The notes: generated by a model not told the origin, from the letters alone. A stretch of 64,000 bases of DNA from Halococcus hamelinensis 100A6 (GCF_000336675.1 NZ_AOMB01000023.1:45540-109539); one strand, 5' to 3'. Numbered from the stretch's first letter, positions 33,429-42,940 are shown. Numbers and translations are program-made.

Positions 33429-33582
33429 GGGGTGGCCTTTCGAACTCGCGCGCAAAAGCCGTCCGGTTCCCGCGACGGGGCTTCGACCGCGCCAAATCAG
33501 GGCGAATTTGGGTGTGTTTGTGGCATACTTACATGTACTGATCTGCCGGATCATAATCCGTGCGGCGACGCACGTGACCCAA

Positions 33583-34278
33583 ATGACAGACGAAAACACC
33601 GTACGCGAGGAGTCCGACGGACCGCTCGATTTCTTCGAGACGATGACCGAGAAGCTGGGTTCGCGCCGGAAGTTCATGGGCGACGCCGCGAAGGTCGGTG
33701 CCGGTGCCGTCGCGCTCTCGGCCGTGGGGGCCGGGACCGCGAGCGCCTTCCACGAATCCAGCGACGTCGACATCCTGAACTACGCGCTGACGCTCGAACA
33801 CCTCGAAGCGACCTACTACGCGGAGTTCCTCGACGAACACTCCGAGAGCGACGTCGAGGGCTCGGCGGTGGCTCAGTACTTCGCTCGACCCACCCTCCGC
33901 TACTCGCTCTATCAGCAGATCGAGGACGTCGCGGACCACGAGGCCCAGCACGTCGACGCGCTGAGCCAGACCATCTCCGACCTCGGCGGCACGCCCGTCG
34001 AGGCCGCGGAGTACACCTTCCCCTACGACTCGATGGAGGAGTTCGTCGCCCTCTCGGACCGCATCGAAGCGGTCGGTGTCTCGGCCTACGCGGGTGCCGC
34101 ACCGTACATCGAGAACCAAGACGTGCTCGCGGCCGCGCTCTCGATCCACAGCGTGGAGGCCAACCACTCGACGTTCTTCAACGTCCTCAACCTCCAGCGT
34201 GCCGCGCCGAACGCGTTCAACCCGGCCCGAAACAAGGACCAGGTGCTCGGCATCGTCACGCCGCTCATCGACTCGTAG
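33583..34278 (+). CDS. Tat-exported ferritin-like domain protein
   Basis: 231-aa protein from ATG 33583. The twin-arginine motif [13 protein letters not shown] at about residues 26-38 and the hydrophobic [17 protein letters not shown] form a Tat signal, common for folded export in haloarchaea. The mature part is a helical bundle of the ferritin-like type: [39 protein letters not shown] and [16 protein letters not shown] supply the Glu/His carboxylate sites. It may bind iron or act in redox stress; the metal has not been shown. A TATA-like element (gcatacttacatg) lies about 50 bases upstream. Confidence 0.8.
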   Translation: MTDENTVREESDGPLDFFETMTEKLGSRRKFMGDAAKVGAGAVALSAVGAGTASAFHESSDVDILNYALTLEHLEATYYAEFLDEHSESDVEGSAVAQYFARPTLRYSLYQQIEDVADHEAQHVDALSQTISDLGGTPVEAAEYTFPYDSMEEFVALSDRIEAVGVSAYAGAAPYIENQDVLAAALSIHSVEANHSTFFNVLNLQRAAPNAFNPARNKDQVLGIVTPLIDS

Positions 34279-34393
34279 AACTGCTCACCCACCGATTTTT
34301 TGGTCGTCACTCCGGCGAGCAGCGCTGCCGCCGTCGCCGAATCGGTCCGCGCGGTTTCGACAGGATTTAACCCGCGGGTACACACGTCCCGGT

Positions 34394-34579
34394 ATGAGTC
34401 AGAGCGATGCCGACGGTACGCCCGCGCGGACCTGTGTCTCGTGTGGGATCAACATCTCCGGGACCAACGCCGCGAAGTTCCCGTGTCCCGACTGTGGCCA
34501 CCAGATCTACCGCGACGCAAACTGCCGCAAGCAGAGCACCCTCTACGAATGCCCGCGGTGTGGCTTCACGGGGCCGTAA
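34394..34579 (+). CDS. HVO_2753-type zinc finger protein
   Basis: 61-aa protein from ATG 34394. It has four zinc-finger knuckles of C-x2-C type: [21 protein letters not shown] and ECPRCGF. This is the HVO_2753 zinc-finger family, small nucleic-acid or protein-binding proteins of haloarchaea. A TATA-like element (gatttaaccc) lies about 24 bases upstream. One base separates its stop from the aEF-1beta start, so the two are co-transcribed. Confidence 0.88.
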   Translation: MSQSDADGTPARTCVSCGINISGTNAAKFPCPDCGHQIYRDANCRKQSTLYECPRCGFTGP

Positions 34580-34580
34580 A

Positions 34581-34847
34581 ATGGGGAAAGTCGCCGCGAA
34601 GCTCAAAGTGATGCCCGAGAGCCCCGACGTCGACCTCGACGAACTCCAGGGCGAGCTCGAAGAGAGCCTGCCGGAGGGCGCGAAGATCAACGGGTTCGAG
34701 CGCGACGACGTCGCCTTCGGGCTGGTCGCGCTGCTCCCCACCGTCATCGTCCCCGACGACGCGGGCGGGACGGAGTCCGTCGAGGAGGCCTTCGCCGCCC
34801 TCGACCGCGTCGAGAGCGTCGCGGTCGAGAACGTCGGCCGGATCTGA
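34581..34847 (+). CDS. elongation factor 1-beta
   Basis: 88-aa protein from ATG 34581 ([19 protein letters not shown]). The compact alpha-beta sandwich has [25 protein letters not shown] and the C-terminal [12 protein letters not shown]. It exchanges GDP for GTP on archaeal EF-1alpha. Length and sequence match the archaeal family. Second gene of a two-gene unit with the zinc-finger protein, within a translation gene block. Confidence 0.93.
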   Translation: MGKVAAKLKVMPESPDVDLDELQGELEESLPEGAKINGFERDDVAFGLVALLPTVIVPDDAGGTESVEEAFAALDRVESVAVENVGRI

Positions 34848-34899
34848 GCGACGGGAGAACGCACGTTTTATGGCCGCCGACGCATAACCCGGTTCTACC

Positions 34900-35190
34900 A
34901 TGCCCAACTCCAAGGGACCCCTCAAGAAGACCCGGAATAAACTCTCGAACGACCCGCGCGAGCGCGGCACCTCGCCGCCCCAGCGCGCCATCGAGGACTT
35001 CGACGAGGGCGAACACGTCCACCTTCGCCTCGACCCCAGCGTCCCCGACGGCCGATTCCACCCCCGATTCAACGGCCACACCGGCGAGGTGCTCGGTCGG
35101 CAGGGCCGGGCCTACCGGGTCCGGATCAACGACGGCGGCAAGGACAAGACCCTGATCGCGATCCCCGCCCACCTCCGCCGACAGGAATGA
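34900..35190 (+). CDS. rpl21e: 50S ribosomal protein L21e
   Basis: 96-aa protein from ATG 34900 ([20 protein letters not shown]). It shows the L21e signature [28 protein letters not shown] and [25 protein letters not shown]-like cgttttatgg lies at 34863-34872. Its stop overlaps the rpoF start (ATGA), so ribosome and RNA polymerase subunit production are coupled. Confidence 0.95.
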   Translation: MPNSKGPLKKTRNKLSNDPRERGTSPPQRAIEDFDEGEHVHLRLDPSVPDGRFHPRFNGHTGEVLGRQGRAYRVRINDGGKDKTLIAIPAHLRRQE

Positions 35191-35543
35191 CGATCTTCAA
35201 GCGGAAACTCGACGAGGAGTACCTCACGCTCGCCGAGACCAAGGAGCTCCTCGCCGACATCGAGGCCGAACGCGCCGCCGACCCCGACCGGGAGCTGCGC
35301 TACGAGCTCCACCGAGCGATCGAGCACGTCAACCGGTTCTCGGAGCTCACGGTCGAGGAGTCCCAGGAGTTCGTCGACGAACTCGACGGGTTCGAGAAGA
35401 TCGACGAGCCCACAGCGTACAAGATCGCGAACCTCAAACCCGCCAACCGCGACGAGCTCCGGGCGGTGTTCGCCCAGGAGCGCTACTCCCTCTCGGGCGA
35501 CGAGCTCGACGAGGTGCTCGACGTCGTCGCTCGGTACGCCTGA
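35187..35543 (+). CDS. rpoF: RNA polymerase subunit F (Rpb4 family)
   Basis: 118-aa protein from ATG 35187 ([20 protein letters not shown]). It is helical, ending in the HRDC-like region [22 protein letters not shown] and [17 protein letters not shown], as in archaeal Rpo4. With Rpo7 it forms the stalk of RNA polymerase. The position directly after L21e and before the DUF655 gene is conserved in haloarchaea. Confidence 0.92.
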   Translation: MTIFKRKLDEEYLTLAETKELLADIEAERAADPDRELRYELHRAIEHVNRFSELTVEESQEFVDELDGFEKIDEPTAYKIANLKPANRDELRAVFAQERYSLSGDELDEVLDVVARYA

Positions 35544-35585
35544 GCCGGCGCGAATTTAAGTGCGTCCTCGGCGTACGGGACCGCT

Positions 35586-36167
35586 ATGAGCGACGCCGAG
35601 CAGAGCAGCGATACGGACGACCGCCGTGTCGTCGTGCTCGACCTCCTGCCGAATGGCCGCGCCGACGACGACCGACCGCCCAATCGGAAATCCCCGCTCG
35701 CCTACTGTCTCGGGGAGGCCGACTTCTCGCTCGTCGAACTCACGCTCGCCGACGAGACGGATATCGGTTTCAGCGACCGGGTTCGCCCCGACGACGAGGG
35801 CGTCGAGCGGTTCCGGTCGGTCACCTTCGAGGACGTATCGAGCGCCGCGCGCTCGGAGCTCGAGTACGCCGTCGAGGACCTCATCGACCGCGATGAGAGG
35901 CGGTTCGTCGACTTCTACAACGACGCCCAGCCGATCAGCCTCCGGCTCCACCAGCTCAATCTCCTCCCGGGGATCGGCAAGAAGCTTCGAAACTCGATCC
36001 TCGACGAGCGAAAGCGGACGCCGTTCGAGAGCTTCGCGGACCTCGAAGAGCGCGTCGCGGGCCTCCACCGCCCGAAGGAGATCCTCGTCGAGCGGATCCT
36101 CGAAGAGCTCCGGGACGAGGACCTGAAGTACCGGATCTTCGTGGGGCGCGAGCCGACCGAGGAGTGA
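35586..36167 (+). CDS. DUF655 protein (helix-hairpin-helix)
   Basis: 193-aa protein from ATG 35586. The N-terminal OB-like part carries VVVLDLLPNGRADDDRPPNR and FSLVELTLADETDIGFSD. The C-terminal helix-hairpin-helix is LNLLPGIGKKLRNSILDERK and HRPKEILVERILEELRDE. DUF655 proteins are thought to bind nucleic acid and travel with rpoF and rsmA. A TATA-like gaatttaagt lies at 35551-35560, about 27 bases upstream, so it probably has its own leaderless start. Confidence 0.88.
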   Translation: MSDAEQSSDTDDRRVVVLDLLPNGRADDDRPPNRKSPLAYCLGEADFSLVELTLADETDIGFSDRVRPDDEGVERFRSVTFEDVSSAARSELEYAVEDLIDRDERRFVDFYNDAQPISLRLHQLNLLPGIGKKLRNSILDERKRTPFESFADLEERVAGLHRPKEILVERILEELRDEDLKYRIFVGREPTEE

Positions 36168-36214
36168 CGCCGAGAGCGGGAGGTTTTACACCCAATGGGT
36201 GACTAGCCACATCA

Positions 36215-37069
36215 ATGACCGAACCCGAGGGTTCGCGAGCCCGGCGCGATCCCGACGCGTTGCTGGCGCGGGCGGGTGTTCGTGGCGACCGAAACCAGGA
36301 CCAGCACTTCCTCGTCGACGACCGGGTGCTCGACCGGCTCCCCGAGTACGCGACGGCGTTCGACACGAGCCACGTCCTCGAGGTCGGGGCGGGCACCGGC
36401 GGGCTGACCGACCGACTGCTCGCTGACGCCGAGCGCGTGACGGCGGTCGAGCGGGACGTCCGCCTCGTGGAGTTCCTCCGCGAGGAGTTCGCGGGGGCGG
36501 TCGATGCCGGACGGCTCGACGTGGTCGCCGGCGACGCGCTCGACGTCGACCTCCCCGAGTTCTCCGCCTCGGTCTCGAACCTCCCCTACGGGAGTTCGAG
36601 CGAGCTGTTGTTCCGACTCCTGCCGCGAGAGCGCCCGCTCGTGGTGATGGTGCAAGCGGAGTTCGCCGAGCGGATGGTCGCCGATCCCGGGAGTTCGGAG
36701 TACGGCCGGCTGTCGGTGACGGCGGGCCACTACGCCGACGCCGAGATCGTCGAGCGGGTCCCACGGGAGGCGTTCTCGCCACCGCCCGCCGTCGAGAGCG
36801 CGGTGGTACGGACCACGCCGCGCGACCCCGACTACGACGTCCCCGAGGACGCCTTCTTCGCGTTCGTCCGCGGCGTGTTCACCCAGCGCCGGAAGACGAT
36901 GCGCAACGCGATCCGCAACACGACCCACATCACCGGCATCGCCGATGCGGCGGCCGTCGTCGCGGCCGCGGACGAGGACCTGCTCGCGAGCCGCGCGGGC
37001 GAACTCCGGCCCCAGGAGTTCGCCGCGCTCACGACCCTCGCGATCGAGGACGGAGGGCTCGCGGTGTGA
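36215..37069 (+). CDS. rsmA: 16S rRNA dimethyladenosine transferase
   Basis: 284-aa KsgA/Dim1 family enzyme from ATG 36215. The SAM site VLEVGAGTGGLTDRLLAD at about residue 52, the ERDVRLVEFLREEF segment, and the catalytic NLPYGSSSELLFRLLP motif at about 120 are all present. It dimethylates two adjacent adenines near the 3' end of 16S rRNA. The C-terminal VRGVFTQRRKTMRNAIRN is typical. An AT-rich element (gttttacacc) lies about 25 bases upstream. Confidence 0.93.
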   Translation: MTEPEGSRARRDPDALLARAGVRGDRNQDQHFLVDDRVLDRLPEYATAFDTSHVLEVGAGTGGLTDRLLADAERVTAVERDVRLVEFLREEFAGAVDAGRLDVVAGDALDVDLPEFSASVSNLPYGSSSELLFRLLPRERPLVVMVQAEFAERMVADPGSSEYGRLSVTAGHYADAEIVERVPREAFSPPPAVESAVVRTTPRDPDYDVPEDAFFAFVRGVFTQRRKTMRNAIRNTTHITGIADAAAVVAAADEDLLASRAGELRPQEFAALTTLAIEDGGLAV

Positions 37070-37220
37070 CGGCCCGCGGTCCGCGCCGCCCGCGCCGTCC
37101 GCGTTCCGGCCACCCCACCCGAACGCTATCGTCCGACTCAGGTGTGAAGACCGTCTCAAACGCGCGAACCTGGCAGTTACAAGCAACGGCCCGAAAGACC
37201 CCGAGGACGTACCGACCTAC

Positions 37221-37373
37221 ATGGCGATCATCAAGGACATCCGGGAGAGCCTCTCCCCGACGTCCACCGACGATGGGACGATGCGGTACCGGTGTGTCGA
37301 CTGTCTCACGGAGTTCGACGAGCAAAAACGGATCTGTCCGAAGTGTGGCGGTGCCGAGTTCGACCGTCTCTGA
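37221..37373 (+). CDS. small zinc-ribbon protein
   Basis: 50-aa protein from ATG 37221 (MAIIKDIRESLSPTSTDDG). The second half has RCVDCLTEFDEQKRICPKCGG, a pair of CxxC knuckles typical of small rubredoxin/zinc-ribbon folds. Function unknown; small zinc proteins of this kind are common in haloarchaea. It is flanked by rsmA and an mscS gene. Confidence 0.75.
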   Translation: MAIIKDIRESLSPTSTDDGTMRYRCVDCLTEFDEQKRICPKCGGAEFDRL

Positions 37374-37460
37374 CGGGTCGGGACGAGCGGATTCACCCCC
37401 TGTCCGCCGATCGCCTTCGACGGTGACGCCATCGACTGTGGGGTCCGGCGGTGGTCGCGG

Positions 37461-38600
37461 GTGATCCTCGCGACCGGATTCGTGCGATGGCTCCAGACGA
37501 CGTATCTCTCGTCGACGGGGTCGCGCGTGCTCGGAACTTTCGGGGCGTTGCTACTGCTCGGGGTCGTGGTCTACCTCGTCGACCGCGCTGGGCGACCGTT
37601 CAAGAACCGCTATAGCTCCCGGCTCACCGAGGCGTTCCAGGCGGGCATCGTCGCGGTCTGGCTGATACTCACCGTCGTCTGGGTCACGGTGGTCTGGAAC
37701 ATCACGTGGGCGCTCGACATCGTCATCAACACGTTGTCGATAAACCGACTGACAGCGGTCCGGGCCCTGTTCACCGTCACGGCGATCATCGTCGCCTATC
37801 TCTTCGTTCGACTGCTGAATCGCTCGATCGATCGCCTTTCGGAGGAACACGGCGCGATCACCGACCATCAAAGCGAGATGGCCTACCACGTCGCCGACGT
37901 CGGGGTGTTCGTGGTCGTTGGGTTCGTCTCGCTCGCGATCTGGGGCATCAGCCTCGGGAACCTCTTCCTCAGCGCGGGCGTCCTCGGAGCGATCGTGGGG
38001 CTTGCGGGCCGTGAGACGATCGGCGCGATCACCGCGGGGTTCGTCCTGCTGTTCTCGCGGCCGTTCCACGTCGGCGACTGGATCCAAACCGCAGACCACG
38101 AAGGTGTGGTTCGTGACGTCACGATCGTCAACACCAAACTCCGGACGTTCGACGACGAGCACGTCCTGATCCCGAACGACGAGATCACCTCGAACCCGCT
38201 GGTGAATCGCTCGGAGAACGACCGCCTCCGACTCGACCTCGAAGTCGGCGTCGACTACGAGACCGACCTCGACCGCGCGATGGAGGTCGCCCAGGAGGCG
38301 ATGACGGACGTCGAGGCGGTTCGGGAGATGCCCGCCCCGCGCGTCATCTCGAAACGGTTCGCGGAGTCGGGGATCGTCCTCGAACTCCGGTGGTGGATCG
38401 GCAACCCGAGCGCCCAACGGGAGTGGAAGGCCAAGACCGCCGTCATCACCGGGGTGAAGACCGCCTTCGACCGGGAGGGGATCTCGATCCCCTACCCGCA
38501 GCGCACCCTCAGCGCGCGCGAGGAGGCCACCTTCGAGGTCGACGAGATGGCCTCGGAGGGGGTTCCGAGGTCGGATGCGGCCACCGACGGGGGCGAGTGA
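37461..38600 (+). CDS. MscS-family mechanosensitive channel
   Basis: 379-aa protein from GTG 37461 (VILATGFVRWLQTTYLSS). It has four to five membrane helices. The channel-forming region is AGVLGAIVGLAGRETIGAIT, followed by the beta domain FHVGDWIQTADHEGVVRDVT and IVNTKLRTFDDEHVLIPNDE. Channels of this family release ions under osmotic downshift. The stop TGA overlaps the next ATG by one base, so the gene is coupled to the methyltransferase. Confidence 0.9.
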   Translation: MILATGFVRWLQTTYLSSTGSRVLGTFGALLLLGVVVYLVDRAGRPFKNRYSSRLTEAFQAGIVAVWLILTVVWVTVVWNITWALDIVINTLSINRLTAVRALFTVTAIIVAYLFVRLLNRSIDRLSEEHGAITDHQSEMAYHVADVGVFVVVGFVSLAIWGISLGNLFLSAGVLGAIVGLAGRETIGAITAGFVLLFSRPFHVGDWIQTADHEGVVRDVTIVNTKLRTFDDEHVLIPNDEITSNPLVNRSENDRLRLDLEVGVDYETDLDRAMEVAQEAMTDVEAVREMPAPRVISKRFAESGIVLELRWWIGNPSAQREWKAKTAVITGVKTAFDREGISIPYPQRTLSAREEATFEVDEMASEGVPRSDAATDGGE

Positions 38601-39169
38601 TGGGGCTCGACGCCCGCCGCGACCGCGACCGGGTCTACCAGCCGGCCGAGGATTCGGATCTCCTCGCGACCGCCGCGCGCGAGGCGGCGTCCTCGACCGA
38701 TCGAGTACTCGATGTCGGCACCGGATCGGGCTACGTCGCCCACGAGGTGGCCGAGACCGGAGCCCGGGCCATCGGTGTGGACCCGAACCCCCACGCCTGT
38801 CGGGAGGCCCGCGACCACGGCATCGAGACCGTCCGTGGCGACCTCACCGCGCCGTTCGCCCCCGACTCGTTCGACCTCGTGACGTTCAACCCGCCGTACC
38901 TCCCGACCGACCCCGACGACGAGGCCGACGACTGGATGGGGGTCGCCCTTTCGGGCGGCGAGACGGGTCGGGCCGTGATCGAACCGTTCCTCGCCGACGT
39001 CGGGCGGGTGCTCGCACCGTCCGGCCACGTCCTCCTCCTCGTGAGCAGCCTCTCCGACATCGACGTGGTTCGCGAGCGCGCGGCGGCCGCGGGGTTCGAG
39101 GCGAGCGCCGTCGCCGAGGACTCCTTCCCCTTCGAGAAGCTCCTGATACTCCGACTCGATCCCGTGTGA
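38600..39169 (+). CDS. HemK2-type protein/release-factor methyltransferase
   Basis: 189-aa methyltransferase from ATG 38600 (MGLDARRDRDRVYQPAEDS). The N-terminal YQPAEDSDLL is the substrate-side motif of the HemK2/Mtq2 family, VLDVGTGSGYVAHEVAE is the SAM site, and NPPYLPTDPDDEADDW carries the N-P-P-Y catalytic motif. The archaeal homologue methylates a glutamine of release factor aRF1. Coupled by a one-base overlap to mscS. Confidence 0.88.
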   Translation: MGLDARRDRDRVYQPAEDSDLLATAAREAASSTDRVLDVGTGSGYVAHEVAETGARAIGVDPNPHACREARDHGIETVRGDLTAPFAPDSFDLVTFNPPYLPTDPDDEADDWMGVALSGGETGRAVIEPFLADVGRVLAPSGHVLLLVSSLSDIDVVRERAAAAGFEASAVAEDSFPFEKLLILRLDPV

Positions 39170-39193
39170 TAACCTCTGGGCATAACTCGGAGT

Positions 39194-39206
39194 AGAAAAT
39201 ATTAAA
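39194..39206 (+). promoter_or_regulatory. promoter of the metE-like pair
   Basis: gaaaatattaaag, an AT-rich TATA box 25-37 bases upstream of ATG 39231, fits leaderless transcription of the two-gene methionine operon. Confidence 0.5.
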
Positions 39207-39230
39207 GACCCGCATCACGTCGGGTCGGCA

Positions 39231-40235
39231 ATGACGGAACTCGTTGCGACGACACCGGGCGTCCTCCCGCTGCCGGACTGGGCGAAGGACCGACTGGGGA
39301 GCCTGAAGGGCCACCAGAAGGAGGACCTCGTCGACGGCGACGAGGGCGCGGAGATAACCGACGTCTACGCCGAGGCGCGCGCGGCGGTCGCCGACTGGCA
39401 GACCACCGCCGGGCTCCACAGGATAGGGGAGGGTCAGCTCCGGTGGGACGACATGCTCGCCCACCCGCTCTGTGTCCACGACGCGGTCGAGACGCGCGGC
39501 ATCGTGCGCTACTACGACAACAACAACTTCTACAGGGAGCCGGTGGTCTCGGGCGAACTCACCTTCGACGGCGACCTCGCCGACGACCTCGACGCGTTCG
39601 TTGCAATGGAGAACGCTCCGGAGAGCGTTCAGGCGGTGGTCCCCGGTCCGTACTCCCTCGCCGACCTCGCGACCGACGAGTTTTACGGGGACGAGGCGGC
39701 CTTCCTCGACGCCATCGCGAACTTCCTCGCGGGCGAGGTCCGGGCGTTCCCCGACGTCGAGACGGTGTTCGTGCTCGAACCCTCGCTGGTGACCGCCCCA
39801 CCGGACGACGACCTCGCCGAGCGCGCGAGCGAAGCGCTCGATTCGGTGGCCGACGCGACCAGCGCCGACGTGGTGGTCCAGACCTACTGGGGGGCGCTGA
39901 CCGAGAAGGTCCACGCCCACGTCCTCGATGCCGACGTCGACGCGGTCGGCTACGACTTCGTGACGAACCACGAGGACAACCTCTACAACATCAACGAGTA
40001 CGGCACGAAGGACGATATCTCGCTCGGTCTCGTCGACGGCCAGAACACGCTGGTCGAGGACCCCGAGAAGGTGGCCGAACGGGTCGCGTGGGTCGACTCG
40101 CAGATCCCTGCCTCGGAGTTCGAGACGACCTACCTCACCACCAACACCGAGCTGTTCTATCTCCCCGTCAACCGGACCACGGCGAAGTTCGAGGCGCTTG
40201 CCGAAGGGGCGGCGCTCGCGGAGGCCGACGCATGA
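39231..40235 (+). CDS. MetE-like protein lacking the zinc ligands
   Basis: 334-aa (beta/alpha)8 protein from ATG 39231, related to cobalamin-independent methionine synthase. It has VPGPYSLADLATDEFYGD and the strand LVTAPPDDDLAERASEAL, but where MetE carries the zinc ligands it reads VVVQTYWGA and TNTELFYLP. It therefore lacks the His/Cys set. It is translated with the following zinc-bearing homologue by a 4-base overlap, suggesting a two-subunit enzyme with this protein as partner or methyl donor side. Confidence 0.75.
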   Translation: MTELVATTPGVLPLPDWAKDRLGSLKGHQKEDLVDGDEGAEITDVYAEARAAVADWQTTAGLHRIGEGQLRWDDMLAHPLCVHDAVETRGIVRYYDNNNFYREPVVSGELTFDGDLADDLDAFVAMENAPESVQAVVPGPYSLADLATDEFYGDEAAFLDAIANFLAGEVRAFPDVETVFVLEPSLVTAPPDDDLAERASEALDSVADATSADVVVQTYWGALTEKVHAHVLDADVDAVGYDFVTNHEDNLYNINEYGTKDDISLGLVDGQNTLVEDPEKVAERVAWVDSQIPASEFETTYLTTNTELFYLPVNRTTAKFEALAEGAALAEADA

Positions 40236-41296
40236 GCGAGAACCGCGAGCAGTTCCGACCCGACGGCCACCCGAACGAGCACTTCATCCTCACCACCGTG
40301 GTGGGGAGCTACCCCAAACCCAAGTGGCTCGACCGGGTGCGCGAACAGCACGAGACCCCGGAAGGTGGGTTCGACGACGACAACTGGGCCGAGGCCGCCG
40401 ACGACGCCGCCCGGATCATCACCGACGAGCACGAGCGCGCGGGCCTCGACGTGGTGGTCGACGGCGAGATGCGAAGAAACGAGATGGTGGAGTTCTTCGC
40501 CGAGCGGATCGAGGGCTACGAGTTCAACGGCCCCGTGAAGGTCTGGGGCCACAACTACTTCGACAAACCCTCGGTGACGGACGCGGTCGCCTACGACGAG
40601 CCGTGGCTGGTCTCGGAGTTCGAGTTCACGAACGAGGCGGCCGAACGTCCCGTCAAGGTCCCGATAACGGGACCTTACACCCTCGCGAGCTGGAGCTTCA
40701 ACGAGGCCTACGACGACGACCGCGACCTCGCGCTCGCGCTCGCGGACCTCGTGAACGAGGAGATCCAGAAACTGGTCGAGCACGGCGCACGCTACATCCA
40801 GATCGACGAGCCCGCGCTCGCCACCACGCCCGACGACCACGCCATCGTCGGCGAGGCGCTCGATCGGATCGTCGCCGACCTCCCCGAGGACGTCCGGATC
40901 GGTCTCCACGTCTGCTACGGGGATTACTCCCGGATCTACCCCGAGATCCTCGACTTCCCGATCGACGAGTTCGACGTCGAGCTCGCCAACGGCGACTACG
41001 AACAGCTCGACGTCTTCACGGACCCCGAGTTCACGGTCGACCTCGCGCTCGGCGTGACCGACGCCCACGTCGCGGCGGTCGAATCCGTCCCCGAGATCAA
41101 GGAGAACATCAAGAAGGGCCTGGAGGTCGTCCCACCCGAACGGCTCACCGTCAGCCCCGACTGCGGGCTGAAGCTCCTGCCGCGCGAGGTAGCCTACGGC
41201 AAGACCGCGAACATGGTGGCGGCCGCTCGCGAGGTCGAACGCGAACTCGATTCGGGTGACGTCGAGGTCGGTGCCTCGGCGACCGCCGACGACTGA
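40232..41296 (+). CDS. metE: methionine synthase, MetE-type catalytic protein
   Basis: 354-aa core MetE-type methionine synthase from ATG 40232. The zinc site is intact: His226 and Cys228 in LHVCYGDYS and Cys311 in SPDCGLKLLP. Other motifs are VVVDGEMRRNEMVEFFAER and TGPYTLASWSF. It makes methionine from homocysteine, presumably with the neighbouring zinc-free homologue. The protein is only the C-terminal catalytic half of bacterial MetE, as usual in archaea, so the methyl donor is not certain. Confidence 0.85.
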   Translation: MSENREQFRPDGHPNEHFILTTVVGSYPKPKWLDRVREQHETPEGGFDDDNWAEAADDAARIITDEHERAGLDVVVDGEMRRNEMVEFFAERIEGYEFNGPVKVWGHNYFDKPSVTDAVAYDEPWLVSEFEFTNEAAERPVKVPITGPYTLASWSFNEAYDDDRDLALALADLVNEEIQKLVEHGARYIQIDEPALATTPDDHAIVGEALDRIVADLPEDVRIGLHVCYGDYSRIYPEILDFPIDEFDVELANGDYEQLDVFTDPEFTVDLALGVTDAHVAAVESVPEIKENIKKGLEVVPPERLTVSPDCGLKLLPREVAYGKTANMVAAAREVERELDSGDVEVGASATADD

Positions 41297-41382
41297 CCGT
41301 CCCATCGACGTTCCACCGACCGGATGAACGATCCGGCTATAGGTGACACGACCGTTTTGCCGTGAGATAACGTCTACCGGCC

Positions 41383-41766
41383 ATGCGCCGTCGGCTCGCG
41401 TATCTGGAACCGATGGGCTCGCGGGCCGAGAACGCCGCCGGCTCCTTTCTCACCGCCGAGGACCTCCTCCAGTTCCTCGACCACTCCATCGACGACGAAC
41501 CCGACGCCCACACCCCGCTCGCGTTCCCGCTCCAGGCGCGCGACCTCTCCGGCCTTTCACCGGCGTTCGTGCTGACCTGCGGGTTCGACCCGCTCCGCGA
41601 CGAGGGGTTCGCCTACGTCGACCGCCTCCGCGAGGCCGGGGTCGATGTCGAGCACGCCAACTTCGAGTCGATGGTCCACGGATTTCTCGACATGGATATC
41701 GTCGACCACGCGTACGACGGGACCGAGGCGGCCGCGGCGTGCCTCCGAACCGAACTCGACGCGTAG
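41383..41766 (+). pseudogene. C-terminal remnant of an alpha/beta hydrolase (HSL-like)
   Basis: A 127-codon frame, LSPAFVLTCGFDPLRDEGFAY and ESMVHGFLDMDIV, is the end of a hormone-sensitive-lipase-type esterase. It keeps the catalytic Asp (GFDPLRDE) and His (VHGF). The HGGG oxyanion motif and the GDSAGG nucleophile are missing, and nothing upstream supplies them: the metE stop is only 86 bp away. The first 25 residues do not fit the family. Taken as a degraded gene fragment. Confidence 0.65.
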
Positions 41767-42046
41767 CCCGTCGTCGGTGTACCCGACCGACACGGCTGCC
41801 GTGGTGTTTGATCCGCACGAATCGCCGAACGAACAAGGCTCCGAAGCGGTGCAGAAAGTTTATTACGGGACCTCGAAAACGGATACGATGGAGCCTGACC
41901 GGCTCCGGACCGGCGGGGACGACCCCGTTCCCTGGCATCACCCATCCCAGTCCGTCCCCCTCCCCGCTTTTGCGACCGTCGTGCTACGAGCCACGTCGCT
42001 CGCGGTCTGCCTGGGGGCGAGGAATTATGCGCCCGCCCCCGGACGG
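41767..42046. other. intergenic region with two TATA-like elements
   Basis: No gene. gtttattacg at 41860-41869 lies about 19 bases before an in-frame ATG 41888. gaattatgcg at 42021-42030 lies about 17-23 bases before ATG 42047/42053. The second is the more likely promoter of the next gene. An alternative start at 41888 would add 53 non-family residues. Confidence 0.35.
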
Positions 42047-42940
42047 ATGAGTATGCGAGTCCTGGTGACCGGCGCGACGGGGTTCATCGGCGGCCGGCTG
42101 CTTCCGGCCCTCCGCGCCGCCGGCCACGACTGCGTCGTGCTCACTCGGGACGCAGCGCGCTACGACGGACCCGATGGGGTGGACGTCGTCGAGGGCGACC
42201 TCCTCGAACCCGGGAGCTTCGACAGTGCCGTCGAGGACTGTACGGCGGCCTACTACCTCGTCCACTCGATGGAGTCGCCGGACTTCGAGGCGCGCGACCG
42301 GCGCGCGGCCCGGAACTTCGCGCGGGCGGCGAGCGCGGCGGCGCTCTCGCGCGTGGTCTATCTCGGCGGTCTCGGCGAGGAGAGCGAGGGACTCTCGCCA
42401 CACCTCCAGTCGCGGCGCGCGCTCGAAGGCGTGCTGCGGGACGGCGACTACGACCTCACGGTACTCCGGGCGGCGGTCGTCCTCGGCGCTGGCGGCGCGA
42501 GCTTCGAACTCCTCCGCCAGTTCGTCGAGCGCCTCCCGCAGTTCGCCGCCCTGCCGCTCCCGGCGGCGGTGAGGACGAACTGCCAGCCGATCGCGCTCGA
42601 CGACGCCGTGGCGTCGCTCGTGGGCGTGCTCGACGCCTCGGAGACCCGCGGGGAGACCTACGACATCGGGGGGCCGGAGGTGTTGACCTACGAGCAACTC
42701 CTCCGACGCGTCGCCCGCGCGGCCGGTCGAACGCTGATGACGATGCCCGTTCCGTGGCTCCCGCGGTCGACCGCGACCTACTGCCTCGACCGGATGACGG
42801 GGATTCCGACGGTCATGATCGCCTCGCTGATCGAGGGGCTCGACAACACCGTCGTGGTTCGGAACGAGTGTCCTCGCGACCTGGTTCCGGTCGATCGGAC
42901 CCCGGTGACCGTGGCGATCCGCCGGGCGCTCGCCGAGTGA
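42047..42940 (+). CDS. NAD(P)-binding SDR-like protein (NDUFA9-like)
   Basis: 297-aa extended-SDR/atypical NAD(P)-binding protein from ATG 42047 (ATG 42053 also possible). The nucleotide-binding loop MRVLVTGATGFIGGRLLPAL is at the N-terminus, and YYLVHSMESPDFEARDRRAA and PIALDDAVASLVGVLD follow. The NDUFA9-like atypical SDRs are found in haloarchaea without a settled substrate. Start placement rests on the TATA element. It converges with purL. Confidence 0.8.
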   Translation: MSMRVLVTGATGFIGGRLLPALRAAGHDCVVLTRDAARYDGPDGVDVVEGDLLEPGSFDSAVEDCTAAYYLVHSMESPDFEARDRRAARNFARAASAAALSRVVYLGGLGEESEGLSPHLQSRRALEGVLRDGDYDLTVLRAAVVLGAGGASFELLRQFVERLPQFAALPLPAAVRTNCQPIALDDAVASLVGVLDASETRGETYDIGGPEVLTYEQLLRRVARAAGRTLMTMPVPWLPRSTATYCLDRMTGIPTVMIASLIEGLDNTVVVRNECPRDLVPVDRTPVTVAIRRALAE

